Source: Boletus sp. NGJ
Taxonomy: Eukaryota > Basidiomycota > Agaricomycetes > Boletales > Boletaceae
Assembly (NCBI GenBank): GCA_019096195.1
Contig: JAGTXK010000094.1
Coordinates: 101,004 to 165,003 of the forward strand
Direction: 5' to 3'
Length of the DNA: 64,000 nt
The position numbers were made by a program, and so were the translations under genes. The notes beneath the pieces were generated by a model. The model ran no database searches and was not told the DNA's origin. It saw nothing but the letters and a program-made list of their open reading frames with translations. Position 1 is the first letter of the stretch. Each line of letters begins with the position of its first letter. This document shows positions 1 through 12,244 of the stretch, piece by piece.

Positions 1-705
1 AAGATCCCTGTGCGTGTGGACGCAGAGTTACGCGAGTCTGGATACCGAGACAGTGCTTTTGGAGCGTCTTGATCACGTATCTTGTGCAGGATTGTGAGTA
101 TTTGGAATACCACCGCTGAGCGCTGAACGCCGTGTGATGCGGTAAACACGGATCGTATCATAGTTCGCGTCGGATCCTGCAACGTCGACGTACTTCGCTG
201 TCCTCTGTCGTCTTTGTTTGTGTGAGGATTTACTGTAATGAGGGCGTGTAGTGCAACTGAAACGGTTCGCATCAGGATGGTTTCGAGGGGTCGGGTTTGG
301 TCGGCCGACAACGTTACACAACAGGAACGCGCGCAGTTGCCCTGTCCGTGATCCGACGCTCATCTCCACCTCCATTCAGTTTTGCTTGGTACAGTCGTGA
401 ACGAATGACCCACTACAGTACAGCTGACCGTGTCGTATTGGAAACAACTCTCGGCAGAGCTCACAGTGTCGGCTCGCAACAGTGTCTAGACTAGTACGGC
501 TCTCCGCACAAACAACTCGAATTCGACAGCACTTGCCAGTGGCAGTGGCAACCCTTTTTTGCGCCCCACGCGGTATGTAAACTGATTCAATGCACCGATG
601 CCGAAATCGTACATAATTTGTGTAGTGCCGTACTAAGACTTACCCCAATTCCCAATCGCTGACCCTGGCTGTCCCCGAGTCTTAAATCTCGATCCCCATG
701 CGAAT
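1..705. other. Intergenic DNA, no supported gene
   Basis: Open frames here are short, have no recognisable domain and lack a consistent intron/exon pattern. A terminal exon or UTR of a gene lying left of the window cannot be excluded. I see no tRNA-like B box, repeat or mobile-element end. Confidence 0.5.
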
Positions 706-812
706 CACCGACGCTCTTTCCCTCTTTCCCTCTCTCCATTGGACGCCGCTCACTCCCTTGTCTCGCTTGCGCAAATCGACAAAAAAAGTTTGATATTCAC
801 TGACGCCGCTGC
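706..812 (+). promoter_or_regulatory. Pyrimidine-rich promoter/5' leader of the MFS transporter
   Basis: Directly upstream of the start codon at 813 the plus strand is dominated by C and T, with several CCCTCTTTCC-like runs, and it contains an inverted CCAAT box (ATTGG at 738-742). CT-rich tracts next to the transcription start are common in filamentous fungal promoters. No clear TATA box is seen. Assignment rests on position and composition. Confidence 0.4.
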
Positions 813-3696
813 ATGATGACGACCCACGACTCGCATATGGACTCGGAGCGCAGTCCATTCCTTGCATCCAAGGCGAGCAAAGACGACCCGCTCGAATGTC
901 ACGAGATCTCGTGCTCGACACGTTATGGCATCCTCGCTGCGTTGTGGGCGGGGACGTTTCTCTGTGTAAGTCCTATCGTCTCGCTCTTGGATCCGTAGTG
1001 GGTGTCATCAAATTGCTGACGATTTTCAGAATCTGAACTGTACGTGGTGTTGTATGAGACCATTGGCTACGATCATTCATTAAACCTTTCTCCAGTAACG
1101 ATGGTCGCTACGCGTATGATGCTTCACGAATCTTGGAACGCGTCCATCTCTGACCAGTAACACTCTCGCAGTGCTCCCCTCCATTACTTCTGAATTCAAG
1201 GAATCCAACCAAGCCAGCTGGATCGGTACCTCGTACGTTCCACACTTAATCCCTACACACCCATACAAATATCTCGTTAGCTACCTGCTCTCCACCTGCG
1301 CCTTCACACCCCTCTACGGACGGCTCTGTACCATCCTCGGCCGGCGCGCCGCCTGTCAAACCGCCTTACTAGCGACCGCCATTGGCACGCTTCTCTGTGG
1401 GGTATCACGAGGTATGGTCGAATTGACCGTCGCCCGGTTCGTACGTACACCTCATTTCTCCCCGTCGTATTGGACACACGCTGATATTCGGATATCTGTA
1501 GATAGCCGGTATAGGCGGCGGCGCCGTCCAGTTGCTTGCCATGTAGGTCTACCGCTTTCTGTCTACTAAACAATCCAGGCGTGCTCAACGACGTACCTAC
1601 CCCCCCAATGCATCCAGGATCGTCACAGCGGACATGTACAGCATCCGAGTACGTCCTCCCATGATGCCGCACTCACGATCGTGCTGATAATCCTTTAGGA
1701 ACGCGGATTACCCCAAGCGTTCAACAACATCTCTCAGGGCGTAAGTTCACCCTTGTCGTGTACTATACCACATTTCTTATGGCCGCGTGACGTAGCTCGG
1801 CTTGGGTCTCGGTGGACCCATTGGGGGAGTTTTGAGTGATTTGTACGTCGTTCCTCCATTGGTTGGTACGGGTTTGTTCTAATGGTGCTGGAGATTTGGA
1901 TGGCGAATCGCATTTTTGTGTCAGGTTCCGCTTTTTGTCGTGGTGGTGATCCTTATCACGAATACGCTGCGCTACGTCACACCAGTGAGAACCTTGCTTT
2001 CCTTCCTATAACCAATTATGAAAGACATATCGCGCAGGGACAAGGTCAGAGCACAAAGGAGGTTTTATCCAGAATCGACTTTGGAGGCTGCATCACCCTC
2101 TTCTTGATGGTCAGTAGAGTCTCCTGTTCGTCTCTCCTGTTTGCATGACTTGTTTCACGCTAGATCGGATCGTCGCTCACATGGCTCAGCACGAAATACA
2201 ACGAAGATCTTCCCGTGCGCCGTTTCCTCCGTACCTCCCTTCCCCTCCCTCACATCCTTTACAGTGGACAAACACTCAAGTCATCGTCCCCCTGGCCCTC
2301 TCCTTCCTATTCCTCGTCCTATTCCTCGTCATCGAATGTGTCGTTGCGCCCGAACCCGTCCTCCCGCTCTGTCTCTTGCGCGAAAAAGTGCCCCTCCTGG
2401 TCGGGTTGAGCAACTATTTCGTGTCGGTGTGCAATTTCTCGGTCATGTATTTCCTCCCACTGTGGTTCCAGACGGTGCCTCTGGACAGCGCGTCCATTGC
2501 GGGTACGTGACGTGGCATCTTTACCATGCGGGTCGGTGGCGCTGACGGCACACTTCGATGTCGATATCGTTTTCGGTTGAATGCAGGTCTACATTTGCTC
2601 CCGGACAGTCTCGCCATGGGTCTTGGTTCGCTGTTCTCCGGGTACGTCCTACGTTCTTTCCCTCTACTCCCTTTACACCACCCCTGATCACATCATCACA
2701 CACCCCTAGCTGGCTCATGCACCGAACGGGCAAATACAAAACCATCAACCTCGTCTTTGGCATTTTTCCATTGTGCGGCCTCGTCCCGATCATCCTCCTG
2801 CGTGAAGACTCGGGTTTTGTGCAAAAGTGGTTTAGCGTCGCGCCAATCGGGTTCGGGAACGCGGTGGTGTTTCAGACGGTGTTGAGTACGTTCCCCTCCT
2901 CCTTTGCCACACGCGCGCGACCGGTTTTGCTGATGGCCTTGGGACTTTGGGCCCTTAGTTGCATTACAGGCACACTTGTCAGGTGCGTGTCTTGTCGTCT
3001 CCATGCTGTTAGAGTACAGGAAAGCTGACTTGCTTTGATTTGACAGAGTCCCAGATGGCGTTTGGAACGGCGTTTGGACAGCTCTTTAGAGGGCTCGGTG
3101 AGTCTGCTTTCTATACCCGAATCCCGACGAGGACGGTAAGTAGGATTCGTCTGATATAATGCGTGTGTACAGGTCAAACGTCCGGCGTTGCCATCGCTTC
3201 TGCCGTGTTCCAATCCCGTCTCGACATCGAGCTACGTCAACGTATTCACGTGCCCGACGCTGACAAGGTGTGCGCGTTTACTCTCCCAGTGGAATTGACT
3301 GACGAACTTCCCTCTCCTATCTAACAAAAGATCATTGCCGACATCCGACACTCTCTCAGCCTCGTCACGACTCTGCCAGACCCGCTTCAACGTACCGCGC
3401 GTGATGCGTACGCGGCCAGTCTGAAGACGGTATTCATCGTTGCAGCATGTTCGACGCTGACGGCGTATTTGGTCAGATTGCCGGTGCGTTTGTCTCTATT
3501 GGCTTTTGGTTTTGGTTTTTCCGGGTCTGGATTTGAGTTCGAGTTTTGGTCTTTTTTCATGTCTCTTTCCTTGGTGTTTTGGTGTTGACGGTGTTCGAAG
3601 ATCCCGGAAAAGACGATGGAGTCCGAGTCCGGAACGGAGACAGAGCCGGACGTATTAATAGGGTCGGACGTGGACAGTGCGTGTGCGTCACGTTGA
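813..3696 (+). CDS. MFS drug:H+ antiporter-like transporter (DHA2/14-spanner type), about 15 exons
   Basis: Splicing small exons (813-965, 1030-1039, 1096-1113, 1172-1232, 1281-1440, 1502-1542, 1618-1648, 1699-1740, 1796-1842, 1894-1984, 2038-2109 and later ones to 3601-3696) gives one continuous major-facilitator protein of roughly 550 residues. The first helix leads into a TMVATLLPSI segment, followed by the QASWIGTSYLLS motif typical of fungal DHA2 transporters, the GRLCTILGRR loop 2-3 signature, IAGIGGGAVQLL (helix 4) and GLGLGGPIGGVLSD (helix 5). Later exons give further hydrophobic helices, then a charged C-terminal tail rich in E, S and T ending at 3696. The family exports small molecules across the plasma or vacuolar membrane using the proton gradient; substrate is unknown. 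The 10-nt and 18-nt exons are unusual but are needed to keep frame and restore conserved motifs. No stop or frameshift is evident. Exon limits past 2109 are less certain. Confidence 0.85.
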
Positions 3697-4396
3697 TGAC
3701 AAGCACGTCGCATCGCCGACGAGCGGGGGTAAGAGGAGGGGGGACATGGACACGGGAGAGGTTGGGGTGTTCTGCTGTACGTGTGATGAAAGAACGTATA
3801 CGTCGCGACCCGTGGGCGCAACGACGGGGATGAGCCCCCGCGGGCTGAGAATTAACCCCTGGTAAACCGAGCGACGAGTACGAGGCGTCATCTCTGGAGC
3901 CGTCGACCGCTGTTTACTGTATGATAGCGACAAGCTACATATGTAATCGAAGACGCATAGTCATGGCATCGACTACAAATACGATGGATGGGTCCGCGAC
4001 GAGAGGCGTCTGTCGAGTCGAGTTCCATAAGAGCCAACCAAAGCTGCGGCAGTCGTGCACGCAAACACACGAGAGACCTAGGATCATAGATTAAGATAAT
4101 TCGGTACTATTACAGGCAGCAGATACAGTGCGACAAATAACAAGGAGAGTCATAGCGAGAGTGAAGGGAGAATTGTTTTCGGACGTGATGCATACCCTTG
4201 TTCTACCATATCGATTTGCATATCATTGTTTTTTTTTCGTGATCTCGTGCGGCACCGAGGTGAACTGTTTTGAGCGTCCAGCGGGTCGTGCGTGTCGTAC
4301 ATGTGCCAACGCGTCATCGCGAAAGGGGACCAGCCCTCCCTCCCGTGCAATGCGAAAGCCACGTCCAAGCTGCGAGGGAAGCCAAAAAGCTGGCTC
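3697..4396. other. Intergenic DNA between convergent genes
   Basis: This is the shared 3' side of the transporter (+) and the hypothetical gene (-). I see no domain-bearing frame, RNA gene or repeat; it presumably holds both 3' UTRs. Confidence 0.5.
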
Positions 4397-5419
4397 CTAA
4401 ATATGTGTCATGAATCCGACCATCTCGATCAACTCCCCCGGCTCGACCGTCCCGTCCAGGGCTGTCCTCTCCCGTTTCGCCCTCTGCGCCGCCTTGAAAT
4501 CTGCGCCGCCAATCATGGACCCCGCAGGCAATTTTTGGCGGGGACGAATGAGGCCGATGTCGTCCTCGTCGGCCGCGGTGCGTCGTGATGACATCGAGGC
4601 GGAAGTGAGGTGCGCGGGGACGGGTGGGGATGGGGGGCAATGCGCCCGTCTGATAGACGTATTTCGTCTTGCGTGGGCGCGGCGAATGCACGCGAGCGGC
4701 AGTCAATGTGACGGTATGCATGCTCTCGTCAGAGCTGATCGAGAACGCGACCGAACGCGCGCGTCGTCGGTCTGGCTGGGCAGCCGTGCGCCGGAGCGTG
4801 TGCGCGTTCGCGCGAGCGAGCGAGCGAGCCCGTGCCCGTGGTGCCGTCTTAGCCGTCTTGGGCGTGAGCGGGGCGGGGACGGCGGTGTGGGGTGTGGTGG
4901 GGAAGACGGCGGTGGCGGGGACCTCGTGACCGAGTTTGCGACGGAGACGCTCGAGCTTGGCGCGTCGGTGGGTGGTGTCGGTGGGTGCGTCCGAGGGGGA
5001 GGATCCCGATGCATCCGAGGGGGCGACGGAGAGCATGGAACCTCGGCGCATTGGGGGACGGTGGTGCGCGGGGCTCGTGAGCGCGTTGGGGGAGTCGGGG
5101 GCGTCGACGACGGGGCTGGAGAGCTTAAGGAGCGGGGGGAGGTGGGTCGGTTTTCGGTCGCGCCAGGCGGACTCGGTGTCGTTGAGGACGAGGGCGGAGG
5201 AGGAGGAGGAGGAGGAGGAGGGGAGGGCTAAAGGGGAAGTGAGTGAAGGGGAGAGTGAAAGAGAGGGAGTGACATACGCGGGATCCCGTCATCGAACACG
5301 CGAGGGACGTCACCCAAGACTTTGGTGAGCTTCTTGGAGGAGCGGACGAGGGCAGAGCGCTGTTGGGAAGAGAGGGTATTGGAGGTAGGCGGGGGAGGGG
5401 GGAATAGGACGGGAGACAT
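4397..5419 (-). CDS. Hypothetical Pro/Ser/Arg-rich, mostly disordered protein
   Basis: I do not recognise the family. Exon 1 (5419-5278) begins MSPVLFPPPPPTS and contains a helical stretch with RSSKKLTKVLGDVPRVFD. A GTATGT...TTTAG intron then leads at 5227 into a polyproline run and a long basic, low-complexity region that includes RRAKLERLRRKLG and KYVYQTGALPP. The C-terminal part reads best in another frame (4594-4397: DEDDIGLIRPRQKLPAG ... ELIEMVGFMTHI) and there is no good splice pair between the two frames. Either a cryptic intron lies near 4600-4700 or the sequence has a one-base indel there. An in-frame start at 5554 is possible, but the extra residues look non-coding. The repeated start-proximal motif and composition suggest a regulatory or cytoskeletal protein; that is inference only. 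Confidence 0.55.
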
Positions 5420-5761
5420 GGTATTAGGGAGGAGCTGGTGCCAGACCAGGATGGGAGAGAGACAAGGAGCGAGTACGTATTTAAGTAAAGTAGCCATGGG
5501 CCAACATGCGGACATGGGAAACAAAAGGATGTCCATTATTGTCTTGAAACACAATAAAGAAACGAACGTCTCCTTATATCCGCGAGTCTAGTTCTCACCT
5601 CCGTATACTGGCAGATTAGGTCGTGAGGAACAGTCGTGATTATCAACGTTGCAGTTCATGAACCTGCTAGTACGCGGGCAGCTTGGTGCGCATAGATAGA
5701 CTCTGGCTCAAAGGCTCGACCAGAAAAGCGCTTGTGTACTACCTTCTTGCCGTGTACCACC
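5420..5761. promoter_or_regulatory. Bidirectional promoter between hypothetical gene (-) and kelch gene (+)
   Basis: The two start codons (5419 on minus, 5762 on plus) are divergent and only 342 bp apart, so both promoters must lie here or overlap. I see no decisive TATA or known factor site. Confidence 0.45.
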
Positions 5762-7051
5762 ATGTCCATACGCTGGTCTCTCGTCAGTACGCTCGCCTCA
5801 AACGCCCGCTCGTCCCACTGCGCTGCCGTCACCCACTCCGGCCGTCTCCTCCTCTACTCGGGCGAACTCCGTCCCCGCATCCCCGTCGACGGTGCTCTCC
5901 ACCTCCTCGACCTCGAATCCCACACCCCATCGCGTGCACTCAACCCCTCACCCGCGCTCACCCACGCCCCCGATCCCCGCGTCGGCGCAACCGCCGTCTA
6001 TGACCCCCACACTGACAGTCTTTACGTTTGGGGCGGCCGCGGCGGCGTCGACATGGGCCCGCTCGATCGCTTCCAAGCTGGCATCTGGAAAGCCCCGCTC
6101 GACGGACTCGACACCGCGGACACCGTCCCCTGGGAACGTCTCCCGTCCGTCAACGACGACGACGGCTCGGACGCCGCGCCCGCGTTGAGAAGCTTCCATG
6201 CCTCCGTCCTCGCTGGGGTAAGCATCCCATCTCTTATCAATCTTCGTCTGGCGCTCATTTGCGTAGCGCAAATTGTATATTCACGCAGGATGTCCGGCAT
6301 CAGGCCGACTCGCCGACTTGCACGCATACGATCTCACCACCCACACCTGGCACAAACTTGCAGACGCACCCACCGAACCACGCGGGGGCACCGCCATCGC
6401 CGCTGTCTCCCTCCCCTCCACATCCGAGCTCGTCCTTGTCCGCTTTGGAGGTCGGTCTTCCATCCTTCCCAGTTTTGCCATACTCACGAAAACGATAACT
6501 AGGTTTCGCAGGCGTCCAACTCCCAAAAATAAAACAGGGCAATCCTCCTCCGCTCGACATCTACACGCCCAGCACAAACACCTGGTCGACCGTCTACCCC
6601 GCCCCCGACCCCGAACACGGCTTCCCGGGTTCTCGTTCCGTACACGGTCTTGTTCCCTTCACCATAGGCAACCACACCAGCACATCTGGGTCTGTCCCCG
6701 TCGCGCTTCTCCACCACGGTGAGAGGGACGCCTCGTCCCTCGGACATGCTGGCGCCGGCGTCTTTTGGGACGACGCCTGGTTACTCCTCGCCGCCTCTTC
6801 TCCATCGACTTTGGAGTGGAAAAGGTTGCACGTCAACGGTACGTGGGGTCATTATAGAGGTCATCGAAACCGATCGTTGATGCGCTGACGTGTTCCCGTA
6901 CACCACAGGCGACGCCGCACCCGAACCCCGAGGCTGGTTCTCTCCCGCGTCGTACGTTCGCGGTGGGAAAACCCGGATCGTGCTCACCGGCGGACTTCTT
7001 TCGTCCAACGAACGGAGCGGTCAAGTGTGGGTCGGAGACGTCGAGCTCTGA
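5762..7051 (+). CDS. Kelch-repeat / galactose-oxidase-type beta-propeller protein
   Basis: Exons 5762-6217 and 6267 to about 6449, then a third from about 6504 and a short last exon ending at 7051, splice to a protein of roughly 390 residues. Repeats of the kelch type are visible: HSGRLLLYSG, then DPHTDSLYVWGGRGG, then a block with HAYDLTTHTWHKL, then LDIYTPSTNTWSTV, and a final RIVLTGGLLSS blade. The GG doublets followed by a spaced Y and W are the classical kelch pattern. Such proteins form a beta-propeller used for protein binding; the copper-radical residues of true galactose oxidase are not recognisable, so enzymatic activity is not claimed. There is no signal peptide at the chosen start (MSIRWSLVST), consistent with a cytoplasmic protein. 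An upstream in-frame ATG at 5732 exists, but its extra ten residues look like leader sequence. Confidence 0.8.
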
Positions 7052-8465
7052 CCCTCGTTCGTTTATCCGAGTGCGCGGGGATGCGAGGACAGAACAAGAA
7101 TAAATGGATAGAACGTCGACAGCTGTAATGATATCTCTTCCGTGTTCATGGTTTGCGAACATGCTGACATTTATTCGCTCGTGGGAGGATGTCGATATCC
7201 GACTTGGCAGAATGTATAATTATGGTAGGCACGCAATGGCGTGGCGCAAGGCATATCTCCAGCCCTTTCGACGCAAGAAAGTTGCGTTGTCAAGGTATCT
7301 GACCCAAGTGACTGGCCATTCTGGCCTACACTCTTTGCGAGGGCCTGATTGGCAGTCGAATATCTTCATCTAGGAGCTACGTAGACGGCTTCGGGAGCCT
7401 CGCCTCTGAGATGAGATAGTCGTGTGTTGAACACAGCGGGAGCGACTTGGATCGACAAACTCGTTTGAGAAATAAGAGTCACCGCCGCACTAGCGTAGAG
7501 CGTTGAAATGTCATGTCACCTTTCCCTTGCAAACGTTTTGTAAACGCCACATCAAGCGTTGGCGGCCGATGACGCGGGTCATGACGAGACCTCGTTCTCA
7601 GCCAGGCGTCGCCCACTAGCACTATGTCAGCACGGGTAGAGCTGGGACACGGAATCGGTCACATTGTGGATTTCAGAGGGGATTTGACTCGTCAAAAATG
7701 TTGACATCCGCGCTCCTTTGCTTCGGGAGGGAAGGGGGAAATATGAATGGTTTCATGTCTGATCACGGTGTTTCGTGTGCGGATTATAGTACCAAGCGAG
7801 GAAACAATCGACGCACTCGTAGGGGTGAGAGTGGGTTATGTACCAATTGGGGAGATGTTCGAGCAGTTCGGCGCCGGCACGAGCGTCAGCCTAGAAACGG
7901 TCAAACCAGACTCCACAGACTTGTATGGTAGAATGTTCGGATGAGCGTTAGTTTTCTGATTGGGGGAAATACAAGATGCTTTACTCTCCGAGTCGGTGTG
8001 CATGAAAGTGGGATGGGGCTCGATACTACGTGCCCCGAGGATGTGGTCGGTTCGGCGGAAAGCAGTTTGACGGTCTCACCCCCAACCTTGACTGGCATTT
8101 TTGCTTGACCGATGGCAACGAAAGTGTTCTTTTTTTTGTCATTGGTATTCGCCAACCACCAGGATGATCAGTATGCAGGAACAAGAGAAAACTCGGTGGT
8201 CGGGCACACGCGAAGTGCGTCGTCGGGTGGAATTCCACGATAAGAGAGACGACTTGAAACTGGCAGCGTTCTCACAAGGTGGTAGGAAACATCCAATAGC
8301 TGAGGAGATAGTATATTTACATAAAATTCCGACTTGATTTCGACGTTCAGTGGAGAGGCGTCCCAAACAGCGCGGAACATAAAAAACCGAAAAAGAAAGA
8401 AAAAAAGGGGGGGGGGGGGGTACATCCATCCGACATGTGTCACTAAATGCAGCCGAAACACATGC
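7052..8465. other. Intergenic DNA (about 1.4 kb), no supported gene
   Basis: I find only short frames without domains. A G homopolymer preceded by an A-rich run (about 8392-8420) lies just downstream of the DUF6533 gene's 3' end. It should contain the 3' UTRs of the convergent kelch (+) and DUF6533 (-) genes. Confidence 0.5.
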
Positions 8466-9556
8466 TTACAAAAGCGTGCTCTCAGTCGCAGTGCTCACGA
8501 CGGCAGCCCATGGGGTATAGTTCGCAATCTCATAGCTTTCCGGCTCATTGTCCTTGACGAGCGACGACCTTAGGCTGAGAATCAGCCGACAGCCCAGCAC
8601 CACCGTTACCGTCGCTGGGTGGCCTTTGAACACTTCCGTCCATCTCAACTAGCAAGTGTAGGGCCATCGTGAATCAATGGGTTGATCTCGCATGCAAAAG
8701 AAGAGTGGCGGAAGGACGTACCCCGAGATGTTGTCCGAGAACGACACTGAGCAAGCACATCACCACGGCGCTGTCATCAACAGCGTCCAATAAAACACAT
8801 GGTTGGGAAAATGAGTCATTCAACGTCGCAAATTACAATTGTCCAAGGGTGCACGTACCCCAAAAAATAGCCCACGTTGCCCGCTATGAGCACGTCCGTG
8901 ATGGTCAGAGCACGTACCGAACTCTTCCACCGAGTCTCGGCACGCCGGTATGTAGAGACCCAGGTGCGGATGCAGTGCCAGAGTGCGAACAGAAAGAGAA
9001 TGCTGTCGTATCCGATCACGGGCACCCAAAATATGTATGTTTGATAAAACGATGGACTGCGGAGGTCGGCGCAGATGTATAGCCCCACACTCTCGTTGAC
9101 GACTGAGGTTATATATATGTGTGTATTCAAACAAGAAACGCAAAAATTCGTGAGGAGATGGGGTTTGGCGGGACAAACGCATGAACGTACTTTCTGTATC
9201 TGCATTAACGAGACCCATGATGGTTGACAAGGCTGCGACTCCACAGAAGTAACAGAACATCGTAAAGGCGAGAACGATCCTCGATTCTCGGTACAGGGCA
9301 TACACTCGGATTTGGAGCACCACTTTTTCAAAAAAAAAAAAAAAAAAAAAAAAGAACAAGATGTGGGGTCAACCATGAGTGGAAAAGGGAAGGTGTCAGG
9401 ATGTCGAACATACGCTGGATAAGAAAAAGCACCATAATACCGATCCATGCTTGGACATAGAAGTACACTTCACCTTTTGAGAAAAAAAAAAAGATCGGAA
9501 GAGGAACGGAATACGTGGATCATCGTTTCACTCACAGCTGTGCAGGGTCGTTCATT

Positions 9557-9622
<66 letters not shown>

Positions 9623-10459
9623 CCGGGGGGCAACGTCCACAAATTTAAGCCGTCTGTGTCCCGGACCGTGAGCGAAAAAGATGGAAACGTACAACTGTCC
9701 ATAATGTCCATCAACATAAAGAAAAGGGTAAACGAACGTCCAAAGAGACCCCGCATACCTTCCGAGTATGGGCTCCAATGAAAGCTTTGACGGGAAAGAA
9801 ATTTTCAGCTAGCGTCGTGCGACGGAAAAAAATTCCTTTACCAAAGAGATTCAAGCTGTTAAAACAACGCGTGGAGTCGGTGTCACGAAACAGAAATACA
9901 GCGATCCTTCGTCCAAACTCACATAGCGATTCCATTGCCAACGTAGCGGATCTGGCGTATAGAGCAAATTGCTGAGGCAACTGACATGAAAAATGGAAAG
10001 CGGTCGAGACGTACGAATAGATAGCTCATACTTCCAAACGACCAGGGATGGGTCTAACCGCAATCAGCGAGTTCAGTGCCGTGGTTCGTTCAACCAGGAG
10101 GACCGCCAAAGCCCGCATAGCTTACCCAGACATGATCGATCTGATTGTGCGATCGTCAGTCCTTGTCCAATGGGTCACCGAACTGAGGTCCTTACTTCTC
10201 TATCGAACGTGATGGCTATATATTCGTTGATTAATGTTCGTATCAAGAGATATAGATACTCATGATTAACACTCACCATGATCGTACAACACGAGAATGG
10301 TGCTGGAGGCTGTAGAGAAAAAGTACCACAACACGCGCTCGTTTGAACCAACAATGCGGGAAAAGATTAAGGGCAAGAATGAAAGGAGGACTGACTTTGA
10401 CATACCCGGGTGACGTAGATCAACTTTACGGTTTGGAAATAGTCGGAAACAGTGGCCAT
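8466..10459 (-). CDS. DUF6533-type multi-pass membrane protein
   Basis: The start codon at 10459 opens MATVSDYFQTVKLIYVTR, followed by an intron and an exon carrying ASSTILVLYDH, the hallmark first segment of fungal DUF6533 proteins (helix ending in Y-D-H). Later minus-strand exons show RVYALYRESRIVLAF, then an exon covering about 9100-8870 with a W-P-I-Y-D hydrophobic block (FWVPVIGYDSILFLFALW) and a conserved hydrophobic C-terminal helix leading to GCRLILSLRSSL, ending at 8466. These features match the family's seven-helix layout. The family is expanded in Agaricomycetes and has no known biochemical role. The segment between about 10260 and 9660 is hard to splice convincingly; I cannot find the usual acidic L-T-x-D-x-E motif after YDH. 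The gene may therefore be damaged there. Two introns contain long homopolymers (listed separately). Confidence 0.6.
9330..9353. repeat. Homopolymer A tract (24 bp) inside the DUF6533 gene
   Basis: An uninterrupted A run on the plus strand (T on the gene's sense strand) sits just upstream of the exon starting near RVYALY, where it can serve as an extreme polypyrimidine tract of the intron. Confidence 0.9.
9558..9622. repeat. Homopolymer T tract (65 bp) inside the DUF6533 gene
   Basis: Sixty-five consecutive T on the plus strand, i.e. poly(A) in the sense of the minus-strand gene. Its length may be an assembly estimate, since such runs are poorly measured by most platforms. Apparent open frames through it are artefacts of lysine/phenylalanine runs. 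Confidence 0.9.
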
Positions 10460-11001
10460 TGTTTGGGGAGGGTAAGGGGGTACTTGGGCGCCGAGGTACG
10501 GAACAGTGAATTACTTTTTGTATTGGTTGATCACCAGGCAACTCGCTCCGCATTTATCACCACGACTTGCCAGCGGATATAGCAGAATGAAGGATGGCTG
10601 CCAACCTGTCTGACAACCTGACAACTCAGCTGCGGCCGGAGCTCTCTCAATATTGGCCGATGACCATCTAAGCGCTGTCATAGAACGAGCTTACCGATGG
10701 CACTTCCAAATGGACCGGTGATGGGCTTTTCTCGCGAGCGATTTTGCAGACCTCCAGCCGTCAGAATGAAACAAGACACGGTACGATGCCATCCTTGACT
10801 GTTTATTTTCCACCAAGGGTGTCGCGGTTGCGAGCGACGCCTTCCCATCCTGAGAACGTGCCTGCTCAAAGCCGCGCCACGCGCAGACAAGATCTTTTGT
10901 TTTCATGCCATCATTGCAACATGTTGCATATATTATAACGCGGAGGCGGAACATACAAAAAAGAAAAAGAAAAGGGGAGAGAGAGAATAATAGTGCCGCA
11001 T

Positions 11002-11375
11002 TCACCGGTTCTGTAACGAGAAGCAAAAGGCACGGGCGACGCGAGTGAGGCCGAGGTAAAAGATGGGACGACTCAGAACGGAAAGCATACCTTGACGAAC
11101 CCGATCGCAGCCGATTTTTCACGGAAACATTGACGACAGAGATCGAGACCGTATTTACGGATGAGACCTGCTTGGTGCGAGCAGAGGCGGCTGTGGAGGG
11201 TTACCGTCGTTCAGTGACGGGCGAGAATACAAACAAAGAGGCATGAGACGGTTCACAAATCAGCGGATGCGAAGAGAATGAGAGAGACGAAATGGGATAA
11301 AAGGTCCACGCACCACTGACGACTTCCTTTGCCAAATTTGCGGGGACGGGAGAACCATACGGCGTCGTGCGTCAT
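11002..11375 (-). CDS. RPS29: 40S ribosomal protein S29 (uS14)
   Basis: Three exons (11375-11314, 11190-11091, 11010-11002) encode a 56-residue protein. It begins [20 protein letters not shown], continues through a [15 protein letters not shown] core, then [17 protein letters not shown], and ends in N-R. This is the complete uS14 zinc-ribbon family: the four zinc ligands are the two CxxC pairs. The protein sits in the head of the small ribosomal subunit. The last coding exon is only nine bases (AAC CGG TGA), which is why the gene is easily missed. A further GTATGT...CAACAAG intron appears to lie in the 5' UTR (about 11455 to 11386), a common arrangement in fungal ribosomal genes. The length is the normal 56 residues. 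Confidence 0.93.
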
Positions 11376-12244
11376 CTTTTACTTTCTTGTTGGAGGTGAG
11401 ATATGTGTGTACTAGTCGAATGAATGCGTCGAATGGCGTCTTCAACGGGACATACCTTGTAACGTCGAGCGGGCGATTAGGATGTTGTCCTTGTCAAACG
11501 CTGACTGTGGTATGTGCGCATTGGAAAGTGGGAAAGAACTGTATAGGTGGCTGAAACAAAGTTTTACAGCCCCAGATTCGGCTGCCGGTTCGGGGAATGG
11601 CAACTCAAGATGTTGCCGATGTTGCCGACGCAGCTTGCCGCATCTTAAATAAGCGAGCGGTGTGCGAAATCCACGAATCATAGTGGCACGTCTGTCGGAC
11701 TTCCAATATTGGCCGATTGACAGTGGGGTTGAATTTTCCGGCGCTTTCCGCCGGACTCCGGCAGAAAAGTTGGCACCCACACATTTTGGAGTGACCGGGA
11801 GCATCGGCTTTCCCACGACCCATAATCTCAAACCCCGCTTGATGACCCGCCGGCTACTTGCAACCTTGCGATTTCTATTATTGTTAATTTATTTTTCTAT
11901 TTGTTCATGTAGACGTTTTGCACACGGACGCAACAACCTTGGCAAGCAGGTGACTTCTGAGAAGCCAACTTGAACGTACACATGTAAGTACGATCGCGAT
12001 ATGAACACTACATTACTCATGACAATACTAGCACAATAACAACAGTTCGCGACAAAGAATCCATAGTACAATTACAGATCGTCCGCAGACTCGTCATAAT
12101 CAGATGACAATAAGGGAAAAAAAGGGAGGGCAAACGGACGAACCAAACTACAGTGTGTCGCATGTTTCTTGTTTTTGAGCATACCTGAAAACGAATCCAA
12201 ACCAATTTCATTGTTCACCCCTACCTTCACCCCACAGCCCTCCA
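11376..12244. other. 5' region of RPS29 and downstream flank of the PIL1 gene
   Basis: It contains the probable 5' UTR exon, 5' UTR intron and promoter of RPS29, plus the 3' UTR of the upstream-lying eisosome gene on the same strand. No other coding unit is supported. Confidence 0.5.

Noticed and set aside
4410-5328. Long Gly/Arg-rich plus-strand frames
   Set aside because: Shadows of the GC-rich minus-strand gene; they consist of repeats such as GGGG and ARASERA with no domain or splice logic.
9515-9781. Open frames running through the poly(T) tract
   Set aside because: They exist only because a homopolymer encodes Phe or Lys without stops; flanking residues have no domain and the tract is intronic.
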